Shown: in pieces, positions 50,417 to 58,088 of the stretch
Layout of the letters: the number at the start of each line of letters is the position of its first letter
Position numbering within the stretch: the first letter of the stretch is position 1
Source of the DNA: Thermohalobaculum sp039028795
GTDB lineage: Bacteria; Pseudomonadota; Alphaproteobacteria; Rhodobacterales; Rhodobacteraceae
DNA length: 64,000 nucleotides
Direction of reading: 5' to 3'
NCBI GenBank assembly: GCA_039028795.1
Contig: JBCCHJ010000009.1
Span: forward strand, 52,465 to 116,464
Program-made: the position numbers and the translations under genes
The notes under the pieces: generated by a model
The model's input: the letters and a program-made list of their open reading frames with translations, nothing else
What the model was told of the DNA's origin: nothing
Databases searched by the model: none

Positions 50417-53074
50417 CTAGAAGTTCAGCGAAATGTCCCGGTGGCCCGAGTTGCAGCCTGCCACGTAGAGAGCCTGCTCACTAGGAAGCTTCTGCTGGCT
50501 GCGAAGACCAATCGTGTCTGCAAGTGCCGCAGTATAGGCGTTCAGACCTGGCAGGACCTCGGTCTGTGCCGTCCGGCGCCACGAAAGATCCTCGGCCAGC
50601 GCTGCGATCGAAGCGTCAAGCTCCTCTGCCGCTTTCACTGGGTCCGGATCTTTCCTTAATGATTTGCGGGCATTTGACAGACCTTTCACAGTGTCCTTGC
50701 CAGCGCTGGCATCCCGCATGGCGGACCGAAGTGTTTCGATCCGTTCGACCAACTCCTTGGGATCGGCAGATTCAACATCTGCCCGAATAGCGCGCAGTTC
50801 CTCCTCGGTTCCGGCCAAAGCTTCTGTGCCAGCCAGCACGTCAGCCAGTTCAGCGACTGGAGCGGCCGCTTCATCGGAAGTGCGGCGGTAGGCACGCCGT
50901 GCGTTAACCTCGGCTTTGGCAAGCGCGGCGAAGTCCTCGTTCTTCGCCTCCCACTCTGCTGGGATTTCTGCCAGCAGAGCGTCACGCTCGGCTGTCAATG
51001 CAGCCACGCTTTCTTCCAGCCTTGCAATGCGTGGACTGTCCGGAGCGGTACTTTTCAATCGGTTGATCAGGGTCTGGTCATGCTTGATTTCAGCGGCCAG
51101 TTTACGGGCATCGCGTTCCACCGCACGGACCTGCCGATGCATCGGACGGTAGTCGGGTGCTGCGGTCATGACGGCCTGTTCGGCCGCGTCGATTGCATCC
51201 ATTTTGACAAACGCATCATCGGCGCTGTCAAAAGCCCCGGTAAGGGCTTTGGCTTGGCTCGAGGGCAAGCTCTCCAGATTGATCGTCCGAGCCGACGCAA
51301 TTGCGGTTTTGATCCGAGACTCGTCATCGACGAAGCGCTGGGCGACATAGTCTTCCATGCAGTACTGCAGGCGCGGATTGGTCGGTGGCGGTGCGCTGTC
51401 CGAGACCATACGCAATCGCTCAGGCAGGTAATTCACCAACGGCGGCAAATTACCGACAATCACCAAGGCCAGCAACTGCAGGGCGATAAAGGGCACCACG
51501 CCCTTATAGATGTCTACAGTACGCACTTCACGCGGCGCGACCCCGCGTAAATAGAAGAGAGCAAAGCCAAATGGCGGCGTCAGGAACGATGTTTGGATAT
51601 TCAATCCGATCATCACGCCCAGCCAGACTGCGGTGATGTTCGCGCCAGGGTCCATCAGCAGGATCGGCGCCACAATCGGCACCACGACGACGGCGATTTC
51701 GATGAAGTCCAGGAAAAAGCCCAGGACGAAAATCACCGCCATGACGATGACAAATTGGGTCCAGAACCCGCCAGGCAGCGAGGTCAGGAACTCTTTGACC
51801 AGTTCTTCCCCGCCAAACGCCCGGAAGGCCGCCGTTAGCATCGCGGCGCCCAGTAGGATGATGAAGACCAGCGATGTTGTCTTCGCGGTGTCGATCATCA
51901 CGCCCTTCAGCGTGTCGTCTATCTTGAACGTTCGCCAAAGCGACCAGAAGACCGAGATCAAGAATACCGCAACCGCGCCAATAGCTATGTTCAGCCCGAA
52001 CCGTTGTTCGTCCGTCTCGATCGCCCGGATGTTCAGGTCATAGTTCTGCGTGATGAAGATGATGGCGACCAGCGATATGATGGCCAAAGCCGCCGGAATG
52101 AACGCACCGCGTTCGCCCTCGCGCAGACGATAGCCCGCCATAATCGTCGCACCGATGGCACCGATGGCGCCAGCCTGGTTCACCGTGGCGACGCCGGCGA
52201 TGATCGAGCCCAGCACAGCAAAGATCAGCGTCAGCGGCGGGATCAGGATAAGCCCGACGCGCGCCAACAGCTTTAGGTTCATCTTCTGACCGAACGGCAC
52301 GGATGGCGCCATCGACGGACGGATCAGACCGATGATCAGGATATACAGCATGTAAATGCCGACCAGGACCAGCCCAGGCACCATAGCGCCCATGAACATG
52401 TCCCCGGCCGAGGTTGACGAAACCGCAAACTCGGACGGCAGCGACAACTCACCCGTACTGGATTTGTAAAGATTCGTGCGTTGGGTCTGTGCCTGATCTA
52501 CCGCTGATGACAACTGATCGGCCAAAATGATCAGCACGATGGACGGCGGAATGATCTGCCCCAACGTCCCCGACGCTGCGATGGTCCCGGTTGCCAAGGG
52601 CGACGAATACTTGTTCCGCAGCATGGCCGGCAGCGAAATCAGGCCCATGGCCACAACGGTCGCGCCCAGGATGCCAGTCGTCGCGGCCAGCAGGGCGCCG
52701 ACGAATACCACGGAAATGCCCAACCCGCCCGGGATCGGCCCAAACAGTTGCGCCATTGTAAGCAGCAGATCTTCGGCGATCTTCGACCGCTGCAGCATGA
52801 TGCCCATGAAGACGAACAGCGGAATGGCGATCAGGGTGTCTCGTTCAACCTCCCAATACACACCTCGGAAGTTGATCACGCCCGAGGATAGCCATTCAGG
52901 CGCAGATTGGCTGGCAAAGTAGGCCGTGGCATCGCCGGCAAACATCCATCCGCAAAGCGCCGCTAATAGGATCGTCAGGATCGCTGAACCGGGCAATGCG
53001 AATGCGACGGGATAGCCCGAGGCCAAAGCCCCAGCCATCAACAACAGCAAGACGACAAGAAACAGGATTTCCAT
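50417..53074 (-). CDS. TRAP transporter large permease (DctM) with long C-terminal coiled-coil extension
   Basis: An 885-aa protein, about twice the usual DctM length of ~430. Residues 1-550 are a DctM-like permease: PLFVFMGIMLQRSKIAEDL, GALLAATTGILGATVVAMG, SGTLGQIIPPSIVLIIL and IQTSFLTPPFGFALFYLRG. Two extra hydrophobic segments (about 325-341 and 362-380) separate its halves. Residues ~555-885 are hydrophilic, rich in Ala, Glu, Lys and Arg, with heptad-like patterns (AAEIKHDQTLINRLK) and no membrane segment. The DctQ partner lies upstream after 18 bp; no DctP binding-protein gene is present. Confidence 0.88.
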   Translation of the reverse strand: MEILFLVVLLLLMAGALASGYPVAFALPGSAILTILLAALCGWMFAGDATAYFASQSAPEWLSSGVINFRGVYWEVERDTLIAIPLFVFMGIMLQRSKIAEDLLLTMAQLFGPIPGGLGISVVFVGALLAATTGILGATVVAMGLISLPAMLRNKYSSPLATGTIAASGTLGQIIPPSIVLIILADQLSSAVDQAQTQRTNLYKSSTGELSLPSEFAVSSTSAGDMFMGAMVPGLVLVGIYMLYILIIGLIRPSMAPSVPFGQKMNLKLLARVGLILIPPLTLIFAVLGSIIAGVATVNQAGAIGAIGATIMAGYRLREGERGAFIPAALAIISLVAIIFITQNYDLNIRAIETDEQRFGLNIAIGAVAVFLISVFWSLWRTFKIDDTLKGVMIDTAKTTSLVFIILLGAAMLTAAFRAFGGEELVKEFLTSLPGGFWTQFVIVMAVIFVLGFFLDFIEIAVVVVPIVAPILLMDPGANITAVWLGVMIGLNIQTSFLTPPFGFALFYLRGVAPREVRTVDIYKGVVPFIALQLLALVIVGNLPPLVNYLPERLRMVSDSAPPPTNPRLQYCMEDYVAQRFVDDESRIKTAIASARTINLESLPSSQAKALTGAFDSADDAFVKMDAIDAAEQAVMTAAPDYRPMHRQVRAVERDARKLAAEIKHDQTLINRLKSTAPDSPRIARLEESVAALTAERDALLAEIPAEWEAKNEDFAALAKAEVNARRAYRRTSDEAAAPVAELADVLAGTEALAGTEEELRAIRADVESADPKELVERIETLRSAMRDASAGKDTVKGLSNARKSLRKDPDPVKAAEELDASIAALAEDLSWRRTAQTEVLPGLNAYTAALADTIGLRSQQKLPSEQALYVAGCNSGHRDISLNF

Positions 53075-53092
53075 CAGACAGCCCCTCGCCCC

Positions 53093-54085
53093 TTAGTGCC
53101 CAGGCAATTCATCATCATGCGCATGCAACCGAGACCCCGGATCGCCACGCATATCGGCCACCCCCTCGAGCAATTGGGCGCAAAAAGCCACCATCATGCT
53201 GGCGGCGAAGACAGCCAGAAAACCCGCCATCATGTATTTCACAAACATGCCGAACCCAGTCTGGGTAACCTCCAGCGACAGGATCGGCGCATTGATCATC
53301 GAATTTTTGGTATCCAGCCCCATGATCAGGACGATCCAGCAGAAGATGATACCCAGAATAACGGCGCCTATGGCGTTGACCCGACCCTTGGCACGATCCT
53401 TGAAGCCTGAATAAACCACATCGACCCTGACATGGCCGTCTTCGAACAACGTGTAGGCCGATGCAAACAAGAACAATGCGCCATACCAAAACCGAACCAG
53501 ATCGCCCATGAAGGCTTGTTCGTAGGAAAAGATGAAGCGGCTCAGCACGATCAACAACTCTGCCAGCACGACCAGAAGCGCCAACCAGTGGAACCCCAGA
53601 GTCCTCGGCGTCAGGGCTGTGATGATCAATGCCAGAACCAAAAGGGGTCCATGGACCATCGGTGCCCGGTTTGAGTTGAAGTTCATCTTGTTGCCAAGGT
53701 CGTCACCGATCAAACCCGGCAACAATTCTTCCACCCGCATAAACGAGACAATCGCATCGGCCACACCGACTAAAAAGACCGTCCAGAAAGCAAAGCGGAT
53801 CATGAAATTGGCGATGCCGCTCAAGCGCGTTGCATCTTCACGGGGCAGCAGACGCTGCTTGGTTACGTAGAAAACGACCAGTGCGAACGCGACCGGATAG
53901 AGCGCAAGTTGGATAACACCCAAGGTGCTGATCTCTCCGGCCAGAGCTGATCCTGCCCCGGGCCAGCCCATCCAGAACATCAGCCAATTGTTAATAAGAT
54001 AGACGAACGTCGCCGCCACCATCACCCAGGCAAAAATTCGTAGGCCTTGTGTGCCGTTTGTAGGCGGCAAGGCTTGGTCAGTCAT
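53093..54085 (-). CDS. TRAP transporter small permease (DctQ), enlarged
   Basis: A 330-aa membrane protein, longer than the usual 160-220 aa DctQ. The C-terminal part (LVRFWYGALFLFASAYTLFEDGHVRVDVVY) has the DctQ pattern with HVRVD. The N-terminal ~170 residues add about four membrane segments. It starts after GGGAGCGG. With the large permease it would form a Na+-driven importer, though the binding protein must be encoded elsewhere. Enlarged pairs like this are associated in annotation with mannitol/chloroaromatic-type TRAP systems; the substrate is unknown. Confidence 0.82.
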   Translation of the reverse strand: MTDQALPPTNGTQGLRIFAWVMVAATFVYLINNWLMFWMGWPGAGSALAGEISTLGVIQLALYPVAFALVVFYVTKQRLLPREDATRLSGIANFMIRFAFWTVFLVGVADAIVSFMRVEELLPGLIGDDLGNKMNFNSNRAPMVHGPLLVLALIITALTPRTLGFHWLALLVVLAELLIVLSRFIFSYEQAFMGDLVRFWYGALFLFASAYTLFEDGHVRVDVVYSGFKDRAKGRVNAIGAVILGIIFCWIVLIMGLDTKNSMINAPILSLEVTQTGFGMFVKYMMAGFLAVFAASMMVAFCAQLLEGVADMRGDPGSRLHAHDDELPGH

Positions 54086-54155
54086 GGTGACCCGCTCCCT
54101 AATTACTGCCCCTGTCCCCTGGGGCGCCCCTGGGCGACGGTTATAAAAGGTTCAT

Positions 54156-54168
54156 GTTGCGGCGCAAC
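54156..54168. promoter_or_regulatory. Palindrome in the TRAP/FAH divergent promoter region
   Basis: GTTGCG-G-CGCAAC is a 13-bp symmetric site in the 238-bp gap between dctQ and the FAH-family gene. It could bind a dimeric regulator controlling either gene. The rest of the gap shows no gene. Confidence 0.35.
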
Positions 54169-54323
54169 GTCTATGGGGGTTCTATTGTTACGGAACTATC
54201 AGACATGGGGTAATATGGTTGCGTCGTGGGTTTGTGATTGGACGCGATTGGCCGGGTAAAGGTGAGTTGCTTGTAGCATGACCTGTTCTGCGCTAGGGCG
54301 GGCAACATCAGCCGGAGAACCAG

Positions 54324-55013
54324 ATGCCCGATTATGTCTTTAACCCACCACCGATCCCGTCGGTCGATATCGCTGGATCGGAAGAACGCTTTCCGGTGCG
54401 CCGGATCTTTTGCGTTGGGCGGAACTATGCCGAACATACGCGGGAGATGGGCCATGACCCGGACCGGGAGCCACCGTTCTTCTTTGGCAAACCGCCATCG
54501 GAAATCGCCCATGATGGTGAGGCGATCTTATATCCACCAGAAACGGATGACCTGCACTATGAGGGCGAAATGGTTGTCGCCATCGGTAAAGGCGGAACGG
54601 ACATCGCCGAGGAAGACGCCCTGTCCCACGTCTGGGGCTATGGTATCGGCAATGATCTGACCCGGCGTGACCTGCAGGGCGTGGCCAAGAATATGGGCCG
54701 GCCATGGGATTGGGGTAAAGGCTTTGACAAATCCGCTGTGATCGGCCCACTGCAGCCCGTAGCGGTGACCGGGCATTTGGATAAGGGATTTGTCCGGTCC
54801 TGGGTGAACGGAGAATTGCGCCAGGATGGCGATCTCAGCCAGATGATCTGGTCGGTACCAGAATGCATAAGCTTTATATCCAGATCCATGCGCCTGGGTG
54901 CAGGTGATCTTATCCTAACTGGCACGCCCGCGGGTGTCGGCAAGCTGGTCCCGGGCGATGAGATCAAAGTGGCTGTGGACAGACTGGGTGAGATTTCGTC
55001 GAAAATCGTATGA
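54324..55013 (+). CDS. Fumarylacetoacetate hydrolase family protein
   Basis: A 229-aa FAH-fold enzyme. Metal-binding glutamates are in DLHYEGEMVVAIG, and other signatures are FCVGRNYAEHTREMG, FFFGKPPSEI and DLILTGTPAGVGKL. Family members hydrolyse or decarboxylate acylpyruvates and related beta-diketones, often in aromatic catabolism; the substrate here is open. It diverges from the TRAP permease genes, which may import its pathway's substrate. Confidence 0.9.
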   Translation: MPDYVFNPPPIPSVDIAGSEERFPVRRIFCVGRNYAEHTREMGHDPDREPPFFFGKPPSEIAHDGEAILYPPETDDLHYEGEMVVAIGKGGTDIAEEDALSHVWGYGIGNDLTRRDLQGVAKNMGRPWDWGKGFDKSAVIGPLQPVAVTGHLDKGFVRSWVNGELRQDGDLSQMIWSVPECISFISRSMRLGAGDLILTGTPAGVGKLVPGDEIKVAVDRLGEISSKIV

Positions 55014-55147
55014 AGTTTGGTCGGATGCGACGAGGTCCTTCCGGCATTCTCTCCGCACTCACATTAACATCAGATGAATGCGCCGGGCGCTGCCGCCCGG
55101 CATTTACGTAAAACTCTAACGAGACGCGCAGGGCTCGATTCACGATA

Positions 55148-55741
55148 TCATGCCGCTGCGGCGCCGATCTTTTTGATCGTGCCGACCCACCGTTCCACCG
55201 CTTTTGAATTCGGATGGCTGGCACCGGAAAAGTACGTGACCTTGGCAGGTTTGATTCCAACAAAGCCCAGGATCTGGTCTTTGATCTGGCGCAAAAGGGC
55301 ATTCTTGTAGACAAGGCGCATGAACCAGCCTGGCGTGTCGGATGTCATGATCACACGACCCGTTCTGCCGCCTAGCATTGGCGTTGGGAATCCCATCCAG
55401 TTCGTCTCTCGGGTACTATAGGTGCGGCCTGGCAGAAACGCGCGGTCGAACAGGCCCTTCAACTTCGCAGGTAGCCCTCCCCACCACATTGGTGTCGTCA
55501 GCACGACATGCTGAGCCCATTCAATGTCCTCAAGGACCTGTTCCAACCCGTCCTCCAGCGGTTTCTGGTTCACATAACCGCCAAAACCGTAGTCAGGATC
55601 GAAGTCTAGATCATGCAGATGCGTCATACGCACATCGTGCCCGGCAGCGCGGGCGGCGTCAGCGTAGTTTTCTGCTAAGGTCCGGCTCAACGATTGGGCG
55701 GCGGGGTGTCCGTTCAGGATGTAGATGCGTTTGGCGTTCAT
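55148..55741 (-). CDS. Flavodoxin-fold NAD(P)H dehydrogenase (quinone reductase-like)
   Basis: A 197-aa Flavodoxin_2 family protein. RIYILNGHPAAQSLSRTLA binds the FMN/FAD phosphate. TTPMWWGGLPAKLKGLFDRAFLPG is the family signature, here quoted from its parts TTPMWWGGLPAKLKG and FDRAFLPG. Relatives such as YwrO and MdaB reduce quinones and are often induced by electrophiles. It diverges from a TetR regulator, with three palindromes between them, so it is probably repressed by that protein. Confidence 0.9.
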   Translation of the reverse strand: MNAKRIYILNGHPAAQSLSRTLAENYADAARAAGHDVRMTHLHDLDFDPDYGFGGYVNQKPLEDGLEQVLEDIEWAQHVVLTTPMWWGGLPAKLKGLFDRAFLPGRTYSTRETNWMGFPTPMLGGRTGRVIMTSDTPGWFMRLVYKNALLRQIKDQILGFVGIKPAKVTYFSGASHPNSKAVERWVGTIKKIGAAAA

Positions 55742-55762
55742 AGCGCTCTCCAGCGATTAAAT

Positions 55763-55826
55763 TGACCATGGTCATTTTAATAATATCGGTTCTGACCGTG
55801 GTCAATAATTAATTTGACCATAGTCA
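55763..55826. promoter_or_regulatory. Three TetR-type operators between flavodoxin and tetR genes
   Basis: TGACCATGGTCA (55763-55774), TGACCGTGGTCA (55793-55804) and TGACCATAGTCA (55815-55826) are near-identical 12-bp sites in a 106-bp divergent promoter region. The first is perfectly palindromic. This is the expected layout for an autoregulated TetR repressor that also controls the reductase. Confidence 0.8.
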
Positions 55827-55847
55827 ATTTTTCTGCAAAGCCAGGCT

Positions 55848-56426
55848 ATGGCCCGTGCCGTACAGAAAAGAACCCTGGAAACCCGCGCCCGCCTGATCGC
55901 GGCGGCAGAGGCCGTGATCGCAGAAAAAGGCTTCGAAGCGTTGAGGGTAGAGGAAGTCGTCCTGCGCGCAGGCACGGCCAAGGGCACCTTCTTCGCACAT
56001 TTCAAGGACAAGGACGCGTTGATGGATCTGATCCTGGGGGCGCGGATCGATGCTGTCCTGGATAAGATCGAAGCAGCCCCACCGCCGAAAACGGTGGAAG
56101 TTCTGGCCGAGGCGCTGGCTCCGTTGACGGATCTGATGACATGCGAACGCTATGTCTTCGATGTTATCCTGCGCTATTCTGGCGCCGCGGCCATTGATGA
56201 AATTGGTCCAATCGCCACAACATTCGGGCGTCAGGTCGAGGTCTTCGAGGCCTGGTTGAAGGATGCCCCGTTCCGAAGAGACGTCCCCGCCGATCTACTT
56301 GCCGAAGGTGTGCATGCCTTTATGCTGCAAGCCATGGCCACAAATTTCTGCGCCTTGCACAATGCCATGTCACTGCGCGACCGGTTCGTGCCATACCTCA
56401 AGGCCTGGCTGCTGCCCATGGCATGA
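55848..56426 (+). CDS. TetR/AcrR-family transcriptional regulator
   Basis: A 192-aa regulator. The N-terminal helix-turn-helix (LIAAAEAVIAEKGFEALRVEEV; AGTAKGTFFAHFKDKDAL) is typical; the C-terminal ligand domain has no assignable ligand. It lies 21 bp from the nearest of three matching operators. It probably represses itself and the divergent flavodoxin-type reductase, with a quinone or electrophile as inducer by analogy. Confidence 0.9.
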   Translation: MARAVQKRTLETRARLIAAAEAVIAEKGFEALRVEEVVLRAGTAKGTFFAHFKDKDALMDLILGARIDAVLDKIEAAPPPKTVEVLAEALAPLTDLMTCERYVFDVILRYSGAAAIDEIGPIATTFGRQVEVFEAWLKDAPFRRDVPADLLAEGVHAFMLQAMATNFCALHNAMSLRDRFVPYLKAWLLPMA

Positions 56427-56498
56427 CGGATACTTCCGGACTGGACGCCATCCGAACCAGATTGCAGGATGGCCCGAACACCCGCACGGAGAGCGAAG

Positions 56499-57215
56499 AT
56501 GAAAATTCTGGTCCTGCAGCATGCCGATTGTGAACATCCCGGGTTCTTCCGGCAGTTGCTGAACGAAGACGACCACGAATGGGTGCCGGTGGAATTGGAT
56601 GCGGGCGAGACAGCGCCTCCACTGGACGGATTTGATGCTTTGTGGGTCATGGGCGGCCCGATGGACACCTGGCAAGAGGACGAGCACCCCTGGCTGACCG
56701 GGGAAAAAGCGCTCATCAAAGAGGCCGTTGCCGATCGCGGTCTGCCCTTTATGGGCCTATGCCTGGGCCATCAGTTGCTGGCCTGCGCCTTGGGCGGCGA
56801 CTGCGGGCCGGGTACGCCAGAAATTGGCGTGATGGACGTGATCCTAACAGAGGAAGGCACGGCCTCGACTTTTTTCGACGGTGTGGACAGCCCGATGAAA
56901 GCGCTGCAATGGCATTCCGCCGAAGTGACGAGACTGCCGGAGGGGGCCGTGGTTCTGGCCACCTCGCCTGCATGCGCCGTGCAGGCGATGAACTGGGGCC
57001 CACGAGCGTTTTCGATGCAGTTTCACATGGAGGTCGAGTCCGACACCTGCGCAAATTGGGCAGCCATCCCTGAATATGCCGGGGCATTGGAAAACGCTTT
57101 GGGGCCGGACGGATTGCCGACGATCAGCGGCGCATGTGCCAACAACATGACAGACTTCAACAAGAATGCCGAGCGGGTCTACATCAACTGGTTGCAGGCG
57201 GCCGCACAGGTTTGA
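56499..57215 (+). CDS. Class I glutamine amidotransferase-like protein
   Basis: A 238-aa protein with the class I amidotransferase triad: Cys in MGLCLGHQLLACALGG, and His and Glu in FSMQFHMEVES. It is a stand-alone domain similar to YfeJ-type or gamma-glutamyl-type proteins; its synthase partner, if any, is unknown. The ATG at 56499 follows ACGGAGAG; the ten codons before it are excluded. Confidence 0.85.
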   Translation: MKILVLQHADCEHPGFFRQLLNEDDHEWVPVELDAGETAPPLDGFDALWVMGGPMDTWQEDEHPWLTGEKALIKEAVADRGLPFMGLCLGHQLLACALGGDCGPGTPEIGVMDVILTEEGTASTFFDGVDSPMKALQWHSAEVTRLPEGAVVLATSPACAVQAMNWGPRAFSMQFHMEVESDTCANWAAIPEYAGALENALGPDGLPTISGACANNMTDFNKNAERVYINWLQAAAQV

Positions 57216-57248
57216 TGGCTTTGTCTTGAAACTCGACCCAGCTTGAGC

Positions 57249-58036
57249 ATGGCAGCGCGAAGGACATTTCGCACACGTCTGGTGAAACTTTTTTGGCGTC
57301 TGGTTACACCCAGTCATCCACGCGGTTGGATTGAAGTTGATTGGGAAGAACAACCAGATGGTAACCTGCGCGTTTTTACCGAAGGCCTCGAACGTTTCGA
57401 TCTGCCAGATCTAGAGATCCTTGACTGCCCGGCTGATCGAATATTGCTCGGCTACATGCATGGCATGCTCTTTGTGGCGACTGGCGCCCTGCAACTTTCC
57501 AATGAGGAAGGGCGGCCCATTCGAGACAAAGATATACTTGATCTTCGGACTGAAGAAGAAGAGGAGCCGGCGCAAGTAAGGATCCTGCAGATCCGAGAAG
57601 GTATTTTTCGATTGGAAGACTTGGATGCTGGCCCAAACCGATTTCCCTCTGCTGCCACGGCAAATTATGTTCTGAATTCCGCAGATCGGCTGAGGCGTGC
57701 CGACAAGTTACTGGATGCAGCAATACTTGCGTCCGAGATCCATGCCAAAGCCTTCAGCTACGATGTGGCACCGCCAGACGATGATGATTGGATGGACGTT
57801 ATCAAACAAATGCACGTGCATATTATATGATGGCAGATGCATTTGTGGCGCTTGCCGATCGAGATCGAGCCATAGATGCATTGGAAGAAGCAATTGCCAG
57901 AGCGCCATTCATGGCCGAACGGATTAAAAGTGACCTAAGTGAAGATGACGAGCCCGGGTTAGTGACAGAGTATCTGTTGTCAGCTGATCCTTGGGAAATT
58001 CAAAGGCGTTTCAGAGACCGCAGGCAAACACTGTAG
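57249..58036 (+). pseudogene. Hypothetical gene with probable frameshift
   Basis: Frame 1 runs 57249-57830 and encodes about 193 aa, ending DDDDWMDVIKQMHVHII. A second frame opens at 57788 and runs to 58036, reading NARAYYMMADAFVALADRDRA, a TPR-like helix pair, then IQRRFRDRRQTL. Joined near 57804-57812 (the A-rich AAACAAA), the two give a continuous ~260-aa protein. A single-base deletion would explain this. Two overlapping genes are the alternative. The family is unrecognised. Confidence 0.5.
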
Positions 58037-58088
58037 AAACTATGGCCACGGTCATTACAGGGACCATGGCTATCATTTCAAACGCAGG

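Noticed and set aside
57804..57812. Programmed -1 ribosomal frameshift
   Set aside because: The A-rich stretch does not form an X XXY YYZ heptamer in the zero frame; a base deletion is simpler.
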